64,000 bases of DNA. Origin: Larkinella sp051857545. GTDB taxonomy: Bacteria > Bacteroidota > Bacteroidia > Cytophagales > Spirosomataceae. This document shows positions 34,765 through 43,870 of this stretch, in pieces (the first letter of the stretch is position 1; the number at the start of each line of letters is the position of its first letter). The stretch is taken from positions 372,001 to 436,000 of the forward strand of contig NZ_JBPZHB010000002.1 of NCBI RefSeq assembly GCF_051857545.1, in the 5' to 3' direction. The notes below the pieces were generated by a model that saw only the letters and a list, made by a program, of their open reading frames with translations, made no database searches and had not been told where the DNA came from. The position numbers were made by a program, and so were the translations under genes.

Positions 34765-37542
34765 TTAGCGGGCTGAATTTTCAAGGATAGCATTCACGAG
34801 CTGGAAACGTTGCAGAGCCGTGTCGGCCCCCGTGGGTTCTACCGACTCGAACCGGCTGGGCCGGTTGGCAAACAGGCTGTTTTCCAGTTGCTTCGAAAAA
34901 GGTGACAAGGCGTCGTCCTCCAGGGATTCCTGACCGCCCCGTTTGTTTCCGAACAGCCAGCCGTGAAATTTATTCCAGTAGGTTTTCGCCAGTTCGCCGT
35001 AACCCTGGAGCGTGGCAAAAAACGCATGTTCATTCCAGTCGTTGTACGCATCCTTCAAGTCGGCAGCCGGAACCGGGGCGGTTTTGAGGAGCCTTTCAAC
35101 ATCCAGCATGCCGTGTCCAAAGCCTTTTCTCGGCAGGTCGTTCTCCCGCCGGGCCGACGACGCCAGGGCGGTTCTGAAGGCTTCCACGCGTCTCCAGCCT
35201 GCGTAGGCCGGGTCGCTGAGCACATCCTGGTAAGCGGCCAGCCAGCAGGCTGCGGCCGCGGCAATGTGGGGTGTGGCGTAGCTCGTGCCGTTGCCGTACG
35301 CAAAATCCTCCTCATGACTGGCGTTCCAGATCGGTACGTAAATGGCCTGCCCCGGTGCTGTGATGTCCACCGCCGACCCCCGGCTCGACCCCGGCCACTC
35401 CCGATCCAGTGGGTTGGAAGCCGCCACGGCAATGGTTCCGGGATAAACCGCCGGGGCTACCACCGCCTGAACTTCGTTACCGGCCGCACAACACCAGATG
35501 ATGCCTTTTTCGTACGCCTTTTTGGCCATTTTAGCCGTGGCGATGGTCGGCGGCAGACCCATGCTCATGGTGATGATGTCGAATCCCTGCTGAATGGCCA
35601 TGTCCAGCGCCGAAGCAAGTTGCTGTTGCCGGTTGATGATGATGACGGTTTCGGCGATCCGGTAGGGAATGAGCTTGAAATTAAAATCCGTCAGCAGACC
35701 ACAGTTGCCTTCGTGGGTGATCGGAGTGTTTCTGTTGCCGATCAACAAACTGCCGGTTCGGGTGCCGTGTCCCGGTTGCTTCCCCAAACCTATGGTTTTG
35801 GGGTCAAAGGCCGTGGTGGGGTCGGCGGTGTCCAGAAAATTGAAATCGTGGTCCAGATCATACCCACCCCGAACTTTCGAGTGATCCGTAAAACCGGTAT
35901 CGAACTGTACGATCTGAATACCGCATTCGCCGGGTGATTTGACGTTCGGCAGCTTTTCCAGTTTATCGAAATTCGTCGCGAACCAGTTCCACCGGCGGTA
36001 GTTCAGTTCCGGTTGATTTTTGTAATACTTGCTTTCGGCGTACACCCTGATAAACTCACTTTCGTTCCATTCACCCGTTCCGTCATCGAACAAAATATCG
36101 GATTCGGTGCCGGTGCCTTTCGAAGGGCCTTGAACCATAAACCCCGTATCGGCATTCAACAGCAGCGGAACGTCGGCTTCAGCATTGATGATACCGGGGA
36201 TTTTCAACAAATTCTGCGCTTCTTCATTGACGTTCCCGCTAAACGGAAACTGCACCGCAAACAGCTCGACTTCGCCCTCGACGGCCGAACCGGGCATCGC
36301 CAGCGTAACCGTTACGCCCGGCCCATAGATGGCTTTCAGAATGGTTTCGATCTGATTAATGGTAGGGGTTTTGTTGGGGGCCGTAATCAGAAACTGGGCG
36401 CGCCCGGTTGTGGACGAAGAAAACACGGTATCCATAGCTGATTCTTTTGGAAGGGAAGACGTTGTCGGTGAAAGAATGGGCGGTGTTACAGTTCCTCCTG
36501 GGCGGGTGTTGCCGGTTGGCATGGGCTGACTCAGTTGCTGGGCCACGACCTTCGTTTTTTTGAGCAGCGTGTCCCGGATTTTCGCCATGTCCGCGGACAG
36601 GGTGCTTTCCTGCAGGGCCTGAATAATCTTGCTGATCTTTATGCCTTCATTCCCAAACCAGTCGATTTCGTCATCGGGCGTATCTGGTGTGGCAATGGTT
36701 CCTTTTTTGGTCAGAATCCGGTTTTGATCATCCACTCTCGGCAAACCTGAGTGGTGTAAGGCAATGATTTCGCAGGTACCCAGGCCGACGACCATCGACC
36801 CGGAAGAACCGGGAAGCGTATCCGATTCGTAGATCAGGCGGGTGTCGGTTTCGGAGAAAAAGGCGGTGTCTTTCAAGACCACTTTCTTGAAATCGCCTTT
36901 GGGGTGCTGAATGATGACGCAGGATTCGCCCTTGATGATTTTTCCCAGATTCCCGTCCAGATTCACCGGTGGGTAGTTGGCGAGCGGTTCGCCGGAGGTT
37001 CCAAAGGGCTCCAGGCTGATGAAGGTAAAATCCAGGCCGGAATGCGGAATGTTCGCGTTGTAGTCGAGGGTCGAGGTAAGAAAAAACTTAGCAGAATTTA
37101 GTTTGAAGCAGGGTGATTTCTTGGGAATCTGGTTGATATCCAACTCGTAATCAAACTGAGCCAGCATATTGACCGCGTCCTGTGGGTTTTCGATAACGTG
37201 GTGGTTCGTGATGATGATGTCATCCGCAACCAGAAAACCCGTGCCGATGGGCCGACCGTCTTTGAGCAACCGACAAACCGCCCGGGCAATGCCGGACAGT
37301 TTGTCGAGTACGTTTTTGTCCTGGAAATTGACAATGCCGTTGATGCGCTCGATGGCGCCCAGGGCGGAGAGTCCTTCGCGCCGGAGCCGCAGTTGAACCC
37401 GACCCAGATCATTCTCCAGGCTGACCAGCGGGATTTCGCCCTCCCGGACCTTTTCAAGGTTTTTCTCGTCTTCGGCAAACCGGGGTTCGCGGTAACCAAA
37501 CCGGTCGGCCACCTGCTGAACCACTCTCCAGCGCGCTATCAT
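34765..37542 (-). CDS. Cytosolic trypsin-like + subtilisin-like double protease
   Basis: 925 residues with two complete serine-protease domains. An N-terminal helical region (about 1-85, ending NVLDKLSGIARAVCRLL, a zymogen-like junction) leads to a V8/trypsin-type domain with His115 (ITNHHVIE), Asp171 (GLDFTFISL) and Ser247 (LPGSSGSMVV). A Pro/Thr-rich linker (about 335-375) follows. Residues about 380-465 look like an I9-type prodomain (NLLKIPGIINAEADVPLL). The S8 domain has Asp548 (VQFDTGF), His592 (PGHGTRTG), Asn689 (AAGNE) and Ser754 (GNGTSYATPHIA). No signal peptide is visible. The C-terminal 150 residues are unrecognised. The M19-like peptidase gene follows after 7 bp. Architecture and location suggest an inducible intracellular protease rather than a secreted one. 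Confidence 0.88.
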   Translation of the reverse strand: MIARWRVVQQVADRFGYREPRFAEDEKNLEKVREGEIPLVSLENDLGRVQLRLRREGLSALGAIERINGIVNFQDKNVLDKLSGIARAVCRLLKDGRPIGTGFLVADDIIITNHHVIENPQDAVNMLAQFDYELDINQIPKKSPCFKLNSAKFFLTSTLDYNANIPHSGLDFTFISLEPFGTSGEPLANYPPVNLDGNLGKIIKGESCVIIQHPKGDFKKVVLKDTAFFSETDTRLIYESDTLPGSSGSMVVGLGTCEIIALHHSGLPRVDDQNRILTKKGTIATPDTPDDEIDWFGNEGIKISKIIQALQESTLSADMAKIRDTLLKKTKVVAQQLSQPMPTGNTRPGGTVTPPILSPTTSSLPKESAMDTVFSSSTTGRAQFLITAPNKTPTINQIETILKAIYGPGVTVTLAMPGSAVEGEVELFAVQFPFSGNVNEEAQNLLKIPGIINAEADVPLLLNADTGFMVQGPSKGTGTESDILFDDGTGEWNESEFIRVYAESKYYKNQPELNYRRWNWFATNFDKLEKLPNVKSPGECGIQIVQFDTGFTDHSKVRGGYDLDHDFNFLDTADPTTAFDPKTIGLGKQPGHGTRTGSLLIGNRNTPITHEGNCGLLTDFNFKLIPYRIAETVIIINRQQQLASALDMAIQQGFDIITMSMGLPPTIATAKMAKKAYEKGIIWCCAAGNEVQAVVAPAVYPGTIAVAASNPLDREWPGSSRGSAVDITAPGQAIYVPIWNASHEEDFAYGNGTSYATPHIAAAAACWLAAYQDVLSDPAYAGWRRVEAFRTALASSARRENDLPRKGFGHGMLDVERLLKTAPVPAADLKDAYNDWNEHAFFATLQGYGELAKTYWNKFHGWLFGNKRGGQESLEDDALSPFSKQLENSLFANRPSRFESVEPTGADTALQRFQLVNAILENSAR

Positions 37543-37635
37543 AAGTCGTAAAGGTTTAGGAAGATCAGACTCCGGGTTATGCAGTTCAATGATCGTTGAA
37601 AGATAAATTGACCGAACCGGATCGTCCCTGAACTA

Positions 37636-37663
37636 TTTAGGGAACGGTTGACCGTTCCCTAAA
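37636..37663 (-). terminator. Hairpin downstream of the PQQ dehydrogenase
   Basis: A perfect 13-bp inverted repeat (TTTAGGGAACGGT and complement, 2-nt loop) lies about 75 bp beyond the stop of the dehydrogenase and before the protease operon. There is no long T-run. It likely separates the two minus-strand units. Nothing else was seen in 37543-37738. Confidence 0.6.
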
Positions 37664-37738
37664 ACCTTTACGTGTTACTTAATGGGTTGAAAATGAAATA
37701 ATTATCATCAATGGTGTTTGGTTGTTGAATCGGCTGCT

Positions 37739-39673
37739 TTACGGCAACTGATAGGCTACCACATAATCCCCCAGTTTCGTTCCCAGCTTGCCGTGGCCTC
37801 CGGCGGCAATGACTACGTATTGCTTTCCATTGATCAGGTACGTCATCGGCGTGGCCTGTCCACCGGCGGGCAGCGGAACCTCCCATTGCAGGCTGCCGTC
37901 GCTGGTTTTAAACGCCCGGAAATGCCCGTCCAGTGATGCGGCTACGAAAACCAGCCCGCCCGCTGTGGCAATGGCCCCGCCAAAGTTGATCGAACCCCAT
38001 TGTTTCGCTTCGGGAAACTGACGCGGATCGAGCATGAAGCCCAGTGGTACTTCCCATTCCAGCGTACCTTTCTTGAGATTAATAGCCGCCAAGGTTCCCC
38101 AGGGTGGAGCGGTTTGCATCGTTAAGCCAGTTTCCGTTTTAGCAAACAGATAGCTGCGTTTCATCACGTAGGGCGTGCCGGACTGCATACCGGTTTCGGC
38201 CCGCATCAACTCCTGGTCGTTTTTGACCGATTGTGCCAATTGGGCTCTCGGAATCAAAGTGATGGACGCGGCCAGTCGGTTGACATTGGTGATCAGCAAA
38301 CCGGATTCGGGATCATAACACATCCCGCTCCAGTTGATCCCGCCCACATTGCCCGGTGCAACGAGTGTGCCTTTGAGCGAAGGGGGCGTAAAAGGGCCTT
38401 CGTAACGCAGGGCGGCAATCCGGTGTTGGGCGGCTGCTTTGGCGTCGGGTGTCAGGCCCCAGGCTTCCGGTTTTTGCAATCCCAGCAGGGGAAGCGTCGC
38501 CGGAAAAGGCTGGGTGGGATGCGCTTCTTCTCCCGCAATATCGGACGCCGGAACGCGCCGTTCCTCGACGGGCAGTAGCGGAAGGCCGGTTTCGCGGTGC
38601 AGGATGAAAACGTGTCCCATCTTCGTGCCGACGGCTACCGCCGGAACCGGTTTTCCATTCTGATCATACGAAAACAGCAACGGCTGGGCCGCATTGTCAT
38701 AATCCCAAAGGTCGTGGTGAACTGTCTGATAACTCCACGCCACTTTTCCGGTGGAAGCGCGGATGGCGACGATGGAACTGGCGTTGGCGTTTTTGCCCAA
38801 TCGCTCTCCGCCGTAATAATCCGGGCTGGGCGAGGTGGTAGGAATGAACACCAGATCCCGTTCGGCATCCGCCGAGATGACCGACCAGGCGTTGGCGGCA
38901 CCGGTTTGGGTAGCATTGGGTCCTTTCCAGGTCTCGAAACCGGGATCGGTTTTGGAACGCGGAATGGGGTCCCAACTCCAGCGTAATTTTCCGGTGAGTG
39001 CATCGTAGGCCCGAACGACGCCCCGTTCGTAATTAAACCGCTGGTTGTCGCCCATCGACGACCCGACAACGATGGTATTGCCGATAACGGCGGGGGGCGA
39101 GGTGACGCTGATGTTGCCGACGCCCTGCCGCAGATCAACGGTTCCGTCTTTTCCGAACGAAGAAACCGGCTTGCCGGTTTTGGCATCCAGCGCAATGAGC
39201 CGGCCGTCCAGCGTGGGAATCAAAATCCGTTTGGCGGCACCGGAAGCGGTTTTATCATTGGAAGCGGGCCAGACCGACACGCCCCGCGAGGTGATTTCGG
39301 AGAGATCCTGCCGCAAATAGACTTCCGGATCGTACGACCATTTTTGTTGCCCGGTAGCGGCATCGATGGCAAAAACCCGCGACGAGGGTGTGCTGAAGAA
39401 AAGCGTTCCGTCGACCATCAACGGCGTCGCTTCAAAAGCCGCTTTTTCGTCGGCACTCGTACCTTTGTATTGTTCCAGTTCACCCGTTCGGAACGTCCAG
39501 GCCACGGTTAACTGGTTGACGTTGGCGGTGTTGATTTGTTTCAGGGGTGAAAAACGCATGCCGCCCGGATCGTTACCGTAAGCGGGCCATTCGACCGAGC
39601 CGCTGGTTTGCGGTTGCCCAATGACGGGAAGGGCTGCGTAAAGAAAAAGAAGCGTTGAAAGGAGGTAGTTCAT
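37739..39673 (-). CDS. PQQ-dependent alcohol/sugar dehydrogenase (quinoprotein)
   Basis: Oxidises an alcohol or sugar in the periplasm with pyrroloquinoline quinone. The start giving MNYLLSTLLFLYAALPVIGQ supplies a signal peptide; the longer frame adds 17 non-signal residues. The propeller opens with WPAYGNDPGGMRFSPLKQIN and contains repeated W-docking motifs (GQQKWSYDPE, GKLRWSWDPI, GKVAWSYQTVHHDLWDYDN, GTLEWEVPLG), typical of eight-bladed quinoproteins of the glucose/quinate type. No CxxCH heme motif and no N-terminal TM bundle, so it is a soluble form. 644 aa. No pqq synthesis genes are nearby. An AraC-type regulator gene lies directly upstream. Confidence 0.9.
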   Translation of the reverse strand: MNYLLSTLLFLYAALPVIGQPQTSGSVEWPAYGNDPGGMRFSPLKQINTANVNQLTVAWTFRTGELEQYKGTSADEKAAFEATPLMVDGTLFFSTPSSRVFAIDAATGQQKWSYDPEVYLRQDLSEITSRGVSVWPASNDKTASGAAKRILIPTLDGRLIALDAKTGKPVSSFGKDGTVDLRQGVGNISVTSPPAVIGNTIVVGSSMGDNQRFNYERGVVRAYDALTGKLRWSWDPIPRSKTDPGFETWKGPNATQTGAANAWSVISADAERDLVFIPTTSPSPDYYGGERLGKNANASSIVAIRASTGKVAWSYQTVHHDLWDYDNAAQPLLFSYDQNGKPVPAVAVGTKMGHVFILHRETGLPLLPVEERRVPASDIAGEEAHPTQPFPATLPLLGLQKPEAWGLTPDAKAAAQHRIAALRYEGPFTPPSLKGTLVAPGNVGGINWSGMCYDPESGLLITNVNRLAASITLIPRAQLAQSVKNDQELMRAETGMQSGTPYVMKRSYLFAKTETGLTMQTAPPWGTLAAINLKKGTLEWEVPLGFMLDPRQFPEAKQWGSINFGGAIATAGGLVFVAASLDGHFRAFKTSDGSLQWEVPLPAGGQATPMTYLINGKQYVVIAAGGHGKLGTKLGDYVVAYQLP

Positions 39674-39821
39674 GGGAATGGTTTCTTCCGAAATAGACGG
39701 TTTTATCTGGATGAATAAAGCCAATGCCAGCGCACTGATCGGAAAATGCGCTGGCTGCCTGGCTGGGACAAAGATGGCTATCCATGTGCGCTAAACCGCC
39801 ATTTTCCGATCGTCAAGAAGT

Positions 39822-41009
39822 TCACGCCGACCGGGACGAAGTCGCCGTGGCCCGAAATTGTGCCGGTGTCTGCCCTGTCAGCCGCTTAAAAGCCGTGTGA
39901 AAAGCCGAGGTGGAATTGTAGCCCACCCGCTCGGCAATCTCATCGATTTTCAGGTTAGCGGTACTGGAATCCTGTAACAGTTGTTGCGCTTCACGCACCC
40001 GGTAAGTCGCCAGCAGATCGAAGAAACTTTGCTCCCGCCGGTCGTTCAGCAGTTGCGAGAGGTGGTGAGACGAGGTTCCGAGCTGCTGTGCCAGTTTGGG
40101 TAGGGAAAGGTCGCTTTGGAGAAACGGTTTTTCGTCCTCCATCAATCGCGTCAGCTTTTGCAAAACCGCTTCTTCCACTTCCTCCGACAGCGCCGATTTC
40201 TCGTATTTTTTGCGGGGGGATGGGGCTTCGGGTTCCGGATCGGGTTCTTCAACGAAGAAATTGGACCCGCGCATCACCAGAAAACTGGTGGTATAAATGA
40301 GTAGGGTGAGGTAACAGGCCAGGATATAGTCGCCCAGATCCTCGTAGAATTGGGGTTTGATAAAAACTCCCAGAAGGGGAAAAGACAAATTCAGGAGAAT
40401 CAGGTTTCGGAGTTGGGCCAGTTGGGTAGGTGCTGGCTGGAACAACGAAAGACCCCGTTGGCGAAACGCTTTGCGAATATCGAGGAAGGAGAAAAAAGCA
40501 TAAATCGCACAACCCAGCATGGTCATTTCACTGACGTAATCCCGCAGGTTCGTGAAATCTTCCGGCAGGTATTCGTCACTGTCTATATACGCTAGTTCGG
40601 GGTGATACGCATGGAGGTAAGCGTTGTATTTAAACTCTATGGGTTGGTAAAACCAGGTGATGGAGTTGATGGCCCAAATGACGGCGGGCAGCATGTGCCA
40701 GAACCAGCGCTTCGGCAGCCGTTGGTGGAGCCGGGAGAAAACAAAGAAATAATACAGCGGTCCGAGCGTAAAATTGACCGGTTCTGAAAAGTCGATCAGC
40801 CACAGAACCTGGAACATGTAATTGGTGTAGCACAGGAAAATTTCGGCAATGATGGCCGACAGTCCCAGCATAAACCAGCCGAGGCACCGGTTTGAAACCA
40901 CCCGCCCCCGTTCGCCCGTCAGGAAAAAGATGCCGAGAAAAATTCCCTGGGCCACTCCCAGCAGAATAATCAGAGCAAATAAATCGAGGTGAACCGGCAG
41001 TGTCTTCAT
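39822..41009 (-). CDS. Membrane-embedded AraC-family transcription regulator
   Basis: 395 residues. The first 240 contain about seven hydrophobic segments (LFALIILLGVAQGIFLGIFF, then WFMLGLSAIIAEIFLCY and others). The C-terminal 100 residues form an AraC double helix-turn-helix: LSLPKLAQQLGTSSHHLSQLL, then IAERVGYNSTSAFHTAFKRL. A 7-TM sensor joined to an AraC output domain is common in Bacteroidota and suggests sensing of a membrane or extracellular signal. It precedes the PQQ dehydrogenase on the same strand by about 150 bp and may control it. Confidence 0.92.
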   Translation of the reverse strand: MKTLPVHLDLFALIILLGVAQGIFLGIFFLTGERGRVVSNRCLGWFMLGLSAIIAEIFLCYTNYMFQVLWLIDFSEPVNFTLGPLYYFFVFSRLHQRLPKRWFWHMLPAVIWAINSITWFYQPIEFKYNAYLHAYHPELAYIDSDEYLPEDFTNLRDYVSEMTMLGCAIYAFFSFLDIRKAFRQRGLSLFQPAPTQLAQLRNLILLNLSFPLLGVFIKPQFYEDLGDYILACYLTLLIYTTSFLVMRGSNFFVEEPDPEPEAPSPRKKYEKSALSEEVEEAVLQKLTRLMEDEKPFLQSDLSLPKLAQQLGTSSHHLSQLLNDRREQSFFDLLATYRVREAQQLLQDSSTANLKIDEIAERVGYNSTSAFHTAFKRLTGQTPAQFRATATSSRSA

Positions 41010-41042
41010 AGGCTACAGCAATGCGTTTGTAAGATACAAAAA

Positions 41043-41127
41043 AGACCTGCAAGGTTTTTAAAACCTTGCAGGTCTACATCAAACCATAAAGACAAGACCT
41101 GTCAGGTTTTAAAAACCTGACAGGTCT
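41043..41127 (-). terminator. Two tandem perfect hairpins after sppA
   Basis: Hairpins 41043-41075 (AGACCTGCAAGG arms) and 41095-41127 (AGACCTGTCAGG arms) are near-identical, each a perfect stem with an AT loop. Read on the minus strand, the second-encountered hairpin is followed by TTTTTT, a proper terminator for sppA. The doubled, slightly varied sequence fits the word-repeat spacers of this genome. Confidence 0.85.
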
Positions 41128-41136
41128 ACGTGATCG

Positions 41137-42900
41137 TTATTTAACATCCAGCCCAAACGGCAGACGGGCCTGAATTCCTTCCATCCGTTTCAGCGTCTTG
41201 AGGTATTTGACGTAAGGTGCCAGGTCGCCGAGGGTGGCCTTCATGCTTTCCTCGTCGCTGCCGGTGAAAGATTTGACCAGTTCTTCAATGGCGTTTTTCT
41301 TTTCCGGCGTATACCGGACGCGGTAGTCACCCGCTTCCAGTTTAGCGGCTTTGGCGGCCAGTTGAATGGCTCTGTCCAGCCCGCCCAGTTCATCGACCAG
41401 CCCGTTGGCTTTCGCCTGAACGCCCGACCAAACCCGGCCCGACGCCAGTGCTTTCAGACTGTCGACCGACAGCTTGCGGCCCTGAGCGGCTTTGCTGGTG
41501 AAAATTTCGTAACCCCGGTTGACGCTTTGTTGCAGCACATTCTTTTCGAAAGGCGTCATTTCACGGGTGAAAGACGGAAAATCGGAGTGTGTATTGGTCA
41601 CCACCCGGTCGTAGGTGATGCCCAATTTATCCTTGAAGAATGCTTCTGTGTTGAACAGCATCCCGAAAATACCGATCGAGCCCGTAATCGTATTGGGTTC
41701 GGCCACAATCTGGCGGGCGCCCATCGCCAGGTAATAGCCGCCCGAAGCTGCATAATCGGACATCGACGCAATCACCGGTTTGGCTTTGTTGGCCAGCACA
41801 ATTTCGCGCCACATCACATCCGACGCCAGCGCACTGCCGCCCGGCGAGTTGACCCGAATGACAATGGCTTTCACTTTTTCGTCCAGACGCGCTTTCCGGA
41901 TTTGCTCGGCCACGCGATCGGAAGCGATGTTTTCGTCGTCTTTCCCCGACACAATTTCACCATCGGTTACAATGACGGCAATGCGGTTTTTGATGTTTCC
42001 TTCTTCGACGTATTTCTTGGCGTTTTCGTATTTCCCCAGCGAAACGAAGTCGATTTTCTTCTTTTCATCCACTTTCAGGGACTTGCGGATGTCGGTTTCC
42101 ACTTCGTCGTAATACGCCACTTTCGTCACCAATTTGGCTCTAAGCGCATCTCCGGCGGTTTGAATAGACAGGTCGTCGGCCAGTTTCTTCAATTCCGGAA
42201 CCTGCAAACCCCGGCTTTGGGCGACATTCGCCAGAAAATGATTGTTGAGGGAATTCAGGAAAGACGTGGTTTGTGCTTTGTTGGCTTCACTCATATCCTC
42301 CCGAATGAAGGGTTCAACGGCACTCTTGAATTCGCCGACCCGGAAAATTTCCGGTTTGATGCCCAGCTTGTCGAAGGTGCCTTTGAAAAACGTGTATTCG
42401 GCATCCAGACCGTTCCACTCCAGGGCACCAGCCGGGTTCAGGTAAATATTGTCGGCTACGGAAGCAATGTAATAGCCTTTTTCGGTCATCACCTCGCCAT
42501 AGGCGACGACGAATTTCTTCGATTTTTTAAAGTCGATGAGGGCGTTTCGGATTTCTTCGAGCGATGCCCAACCGGTTTGCGGGTATTCGGTCTGGACATA
42601 AACGCCTTTGATGTTCGGGTCCAGTTTGGCGTTGGCCAGTGCCTGTTTCAGGTCGATCAGGCCAATCACATCGCCGGAAGAATTGAAGGGACCAAAACCG
42701 CCAAATGGGTTTTCAACGCCGATTTCACGGATCGGGCTATTCAGGTTGAGCTTCAAAACGGAATTTTCCTTTACCGATACTTCATCGCCGGATGCCGCTG
42801 AAAAAGCGGACCCGATAGCCAGCACCATCAGGAAGGCCACGAAGGTGAAAAGCAGTATACCGACGATGGTTGCAAAAACGTATTTAAAAAACTGACGCAT
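41137..42900 (-). CDS. sppA: Signal peptide peptidase SppA (67K type)
   Basis: A membrane-anchored serine protease that degrades cleaved signal peptides. One N-terminal TM (MRQFFKYVFATIVGILLFTFVAF) is followed by two S49 domains. The lysine of the Ser/Lys dyad is in VVAYGEVMTEKGYYIAS in the first domain. The serine is in SDYAASGGYYLAMGA in the second, preceded by IRVNSPGGSALASD. The 587 aa match long SppA (about 600) rather than the short archaeal type. Active site faces the periplasm. Monocistronic, with the doubled terminator just after the stop. Confidence 0.95.
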   Translation of the reverse strand: MRQFFKYVFATIVGILLFTFVAFLMVLAIGSAFSAASGDEVSVKENSVLKLNLNSPIREIGVENPFGGFGPFNSSGDVIGLIDLKQALANAKLDPNIKGVYVQTEYPQTGWASLEEIRNALIDFKKSKKFVVAYGEVMTEKGYYIASVADNIYLNPAGALEWNGLDAEYTFFKGTFDKLGIKPEIFRVGEFKSAVEPFIREDMSEANKAQTTSFLNSLNNHFLANVAQSRGLQVPELKKLADDLSIQTAGDALRAKLVTKVAYYDEVETDIRKSLKVDEKKKIDFVSLGKYENAKKYVEEGNIKNRIAVIVTDGEIVSGKDDENIASDRVAEQIRKARLDEKVKAIVIRVNSPGGSALASDVMWREIVLANKAKPVIASMSDYAASGGYYLAMGARQIVAEPNTITGSIGIFGMLFNTEAFFKDKLGITYDRVVTNTHSDFPSFTREMTPFEKNVLQQSVNRGYEIFTSKAAQGRKLSVDSLKALASGRVWSGVQAKANGLVDELGGLDRAIQLAAKAAKLEAGDYRVRYTPEKKNAIEELVKSFTGSDEESMKATLGDLAPYVKYLKTLKRMEGIQARLPFGLDVK

Positions 42901-43208
42901 GTTTTGGGTTGACGACTGACGATTAGTGAATTAGAAACGAGAAAAAAGAAAAGCGATACGAGACTTGCGACGGTCCGTCGTAAGTCTCTTTCAATGGTAC
43001 TATTTCATGTATTTACACCTAAAGCAATAAGATACATGAAACGGATTGAAATTCACACCGGTTTCATAACAAAAATAAAAAGGAGACGGCTCCCCATCTC
43101 CTTACTTTATGTTGAATGTGACTATTTGAGGAAGAGTGGAAAACAGAACGGAAGGGAGGAAAGCCACCCGTCAGCCGGTCAGCTTTTTTTCCCGTTCATT
43201 CGTTCCGA
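42901..43208. other. sppA/ppa intergenic region with two hairpins
   Basis: In this 308-bp gap, 43078-43101 (AAGGAGA...TCTCCTT), read on the minus strand, is followed by T-rich sequence and is a plausible terminator for ppa. A second hairpin, 42959-42988 (GAGACTTGCGACGG with one mismatch), sits close to the sppA start. I found no clear promoter boxes for sppA. Confidence 0.5.
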
Positions 43209-43829
43209 TTATTTCGCCTGGTTCCGGATCAGCAGCCAGTAGTCTTCGATAGACCGGCGAATGACTTCGTGGGCTTCCTGCCGACCATACACATTGACGA
43301 TTTCACACGTCATTGGTTCGCCGGGTAAGTTTTTGTACGTCAGGAAGTAGTGTTTCAGGCGTTGCACCACACTGTCGGGCAGTTGACTCAGGTCTTCGTA
43401 GCCTTTATACATCCCGTCACCTTTCAAGATGGCGATGATTTTGTCGTCGGCTTCTCCTTTGTCCAGCAAGCGAAAACCGCCAATGGGGATAGCCTGCAGA
43501 ATGATGTTTCCGTGGGTAATGGCGTGTTCGCTCAAAACGCAGATGTCGATCGGGTCACCATCGCCTTTTTCGATCTCACGACCGGAGCGTTCGCGGGCCA
43601 GAGAGGCCACCTGCTCGTCGCAATACGTCATCGGAATGAATCCGTAGAGCGCCGGAACAATGTTGGAGTATTTCTGCGGGCGGTCGATTTTCAGATAGCC
43701 CGTTTCTTTGTCAACTTCATACTTCACCGTGTCGGTTGGTACAATTTCAATGAAAGCCGTCACTTGTTCCGGAGCGTTTTCACCGATTGGAATCCCATGC
43801 CAGGGATGTGCTTTAAATTGATTGTTCAT
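43209..43829 (-). CDS. ppa: Inorganic pyrophosphatase, family I
   Basis: Hydrolyses pyrophosphate to two phosphates and so drives biosynthesis. The family I active-site motif appears as GDGDPIDICVLSE, with the metal-binding aspartates. FIEIVPTDTVKYEVDKETG holds the substrate-binding Glu and Lys residues near the N-terminus. At 206 aa it is slightly longer than the E. coli enzyme. Soluble. Followed by the candidate terminator in the gap with sppA. Confidence 0.96.
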   Translation of the reverse strand: MNNQFKAHPWHGIPIGENAPEQVTAFIEIVPTDTVKYEVDKETGYLKIDRPQKYSNIVPALYGFIPMTYCDEQVASLARERSGREIEKGDGDPIDICVLSEHAITHGNIILQAIPIGGFRLLDKGEADDKIIAILKGDGMYKGYEDLSQLPDSVVQRLKHYFLTYKNLPGEPMTCEIVNVYGRQEAHEVIRRSIEDYWLLIRNQAK

Positions 43830-43870
43830 CTTTTTTATAGTCGAGTAACTAAATGCGGTTGGTTGGTTTT

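Noticed and set aside
41362..42801. 479-residue frame antisense to sppA
   Set aside because: Long antisense frames arise from codon bias in this genome (also opposite gyrB, metE, the S9 peptidase and acrB). The sense strand encodes a full SppA with all catalytic motifs.
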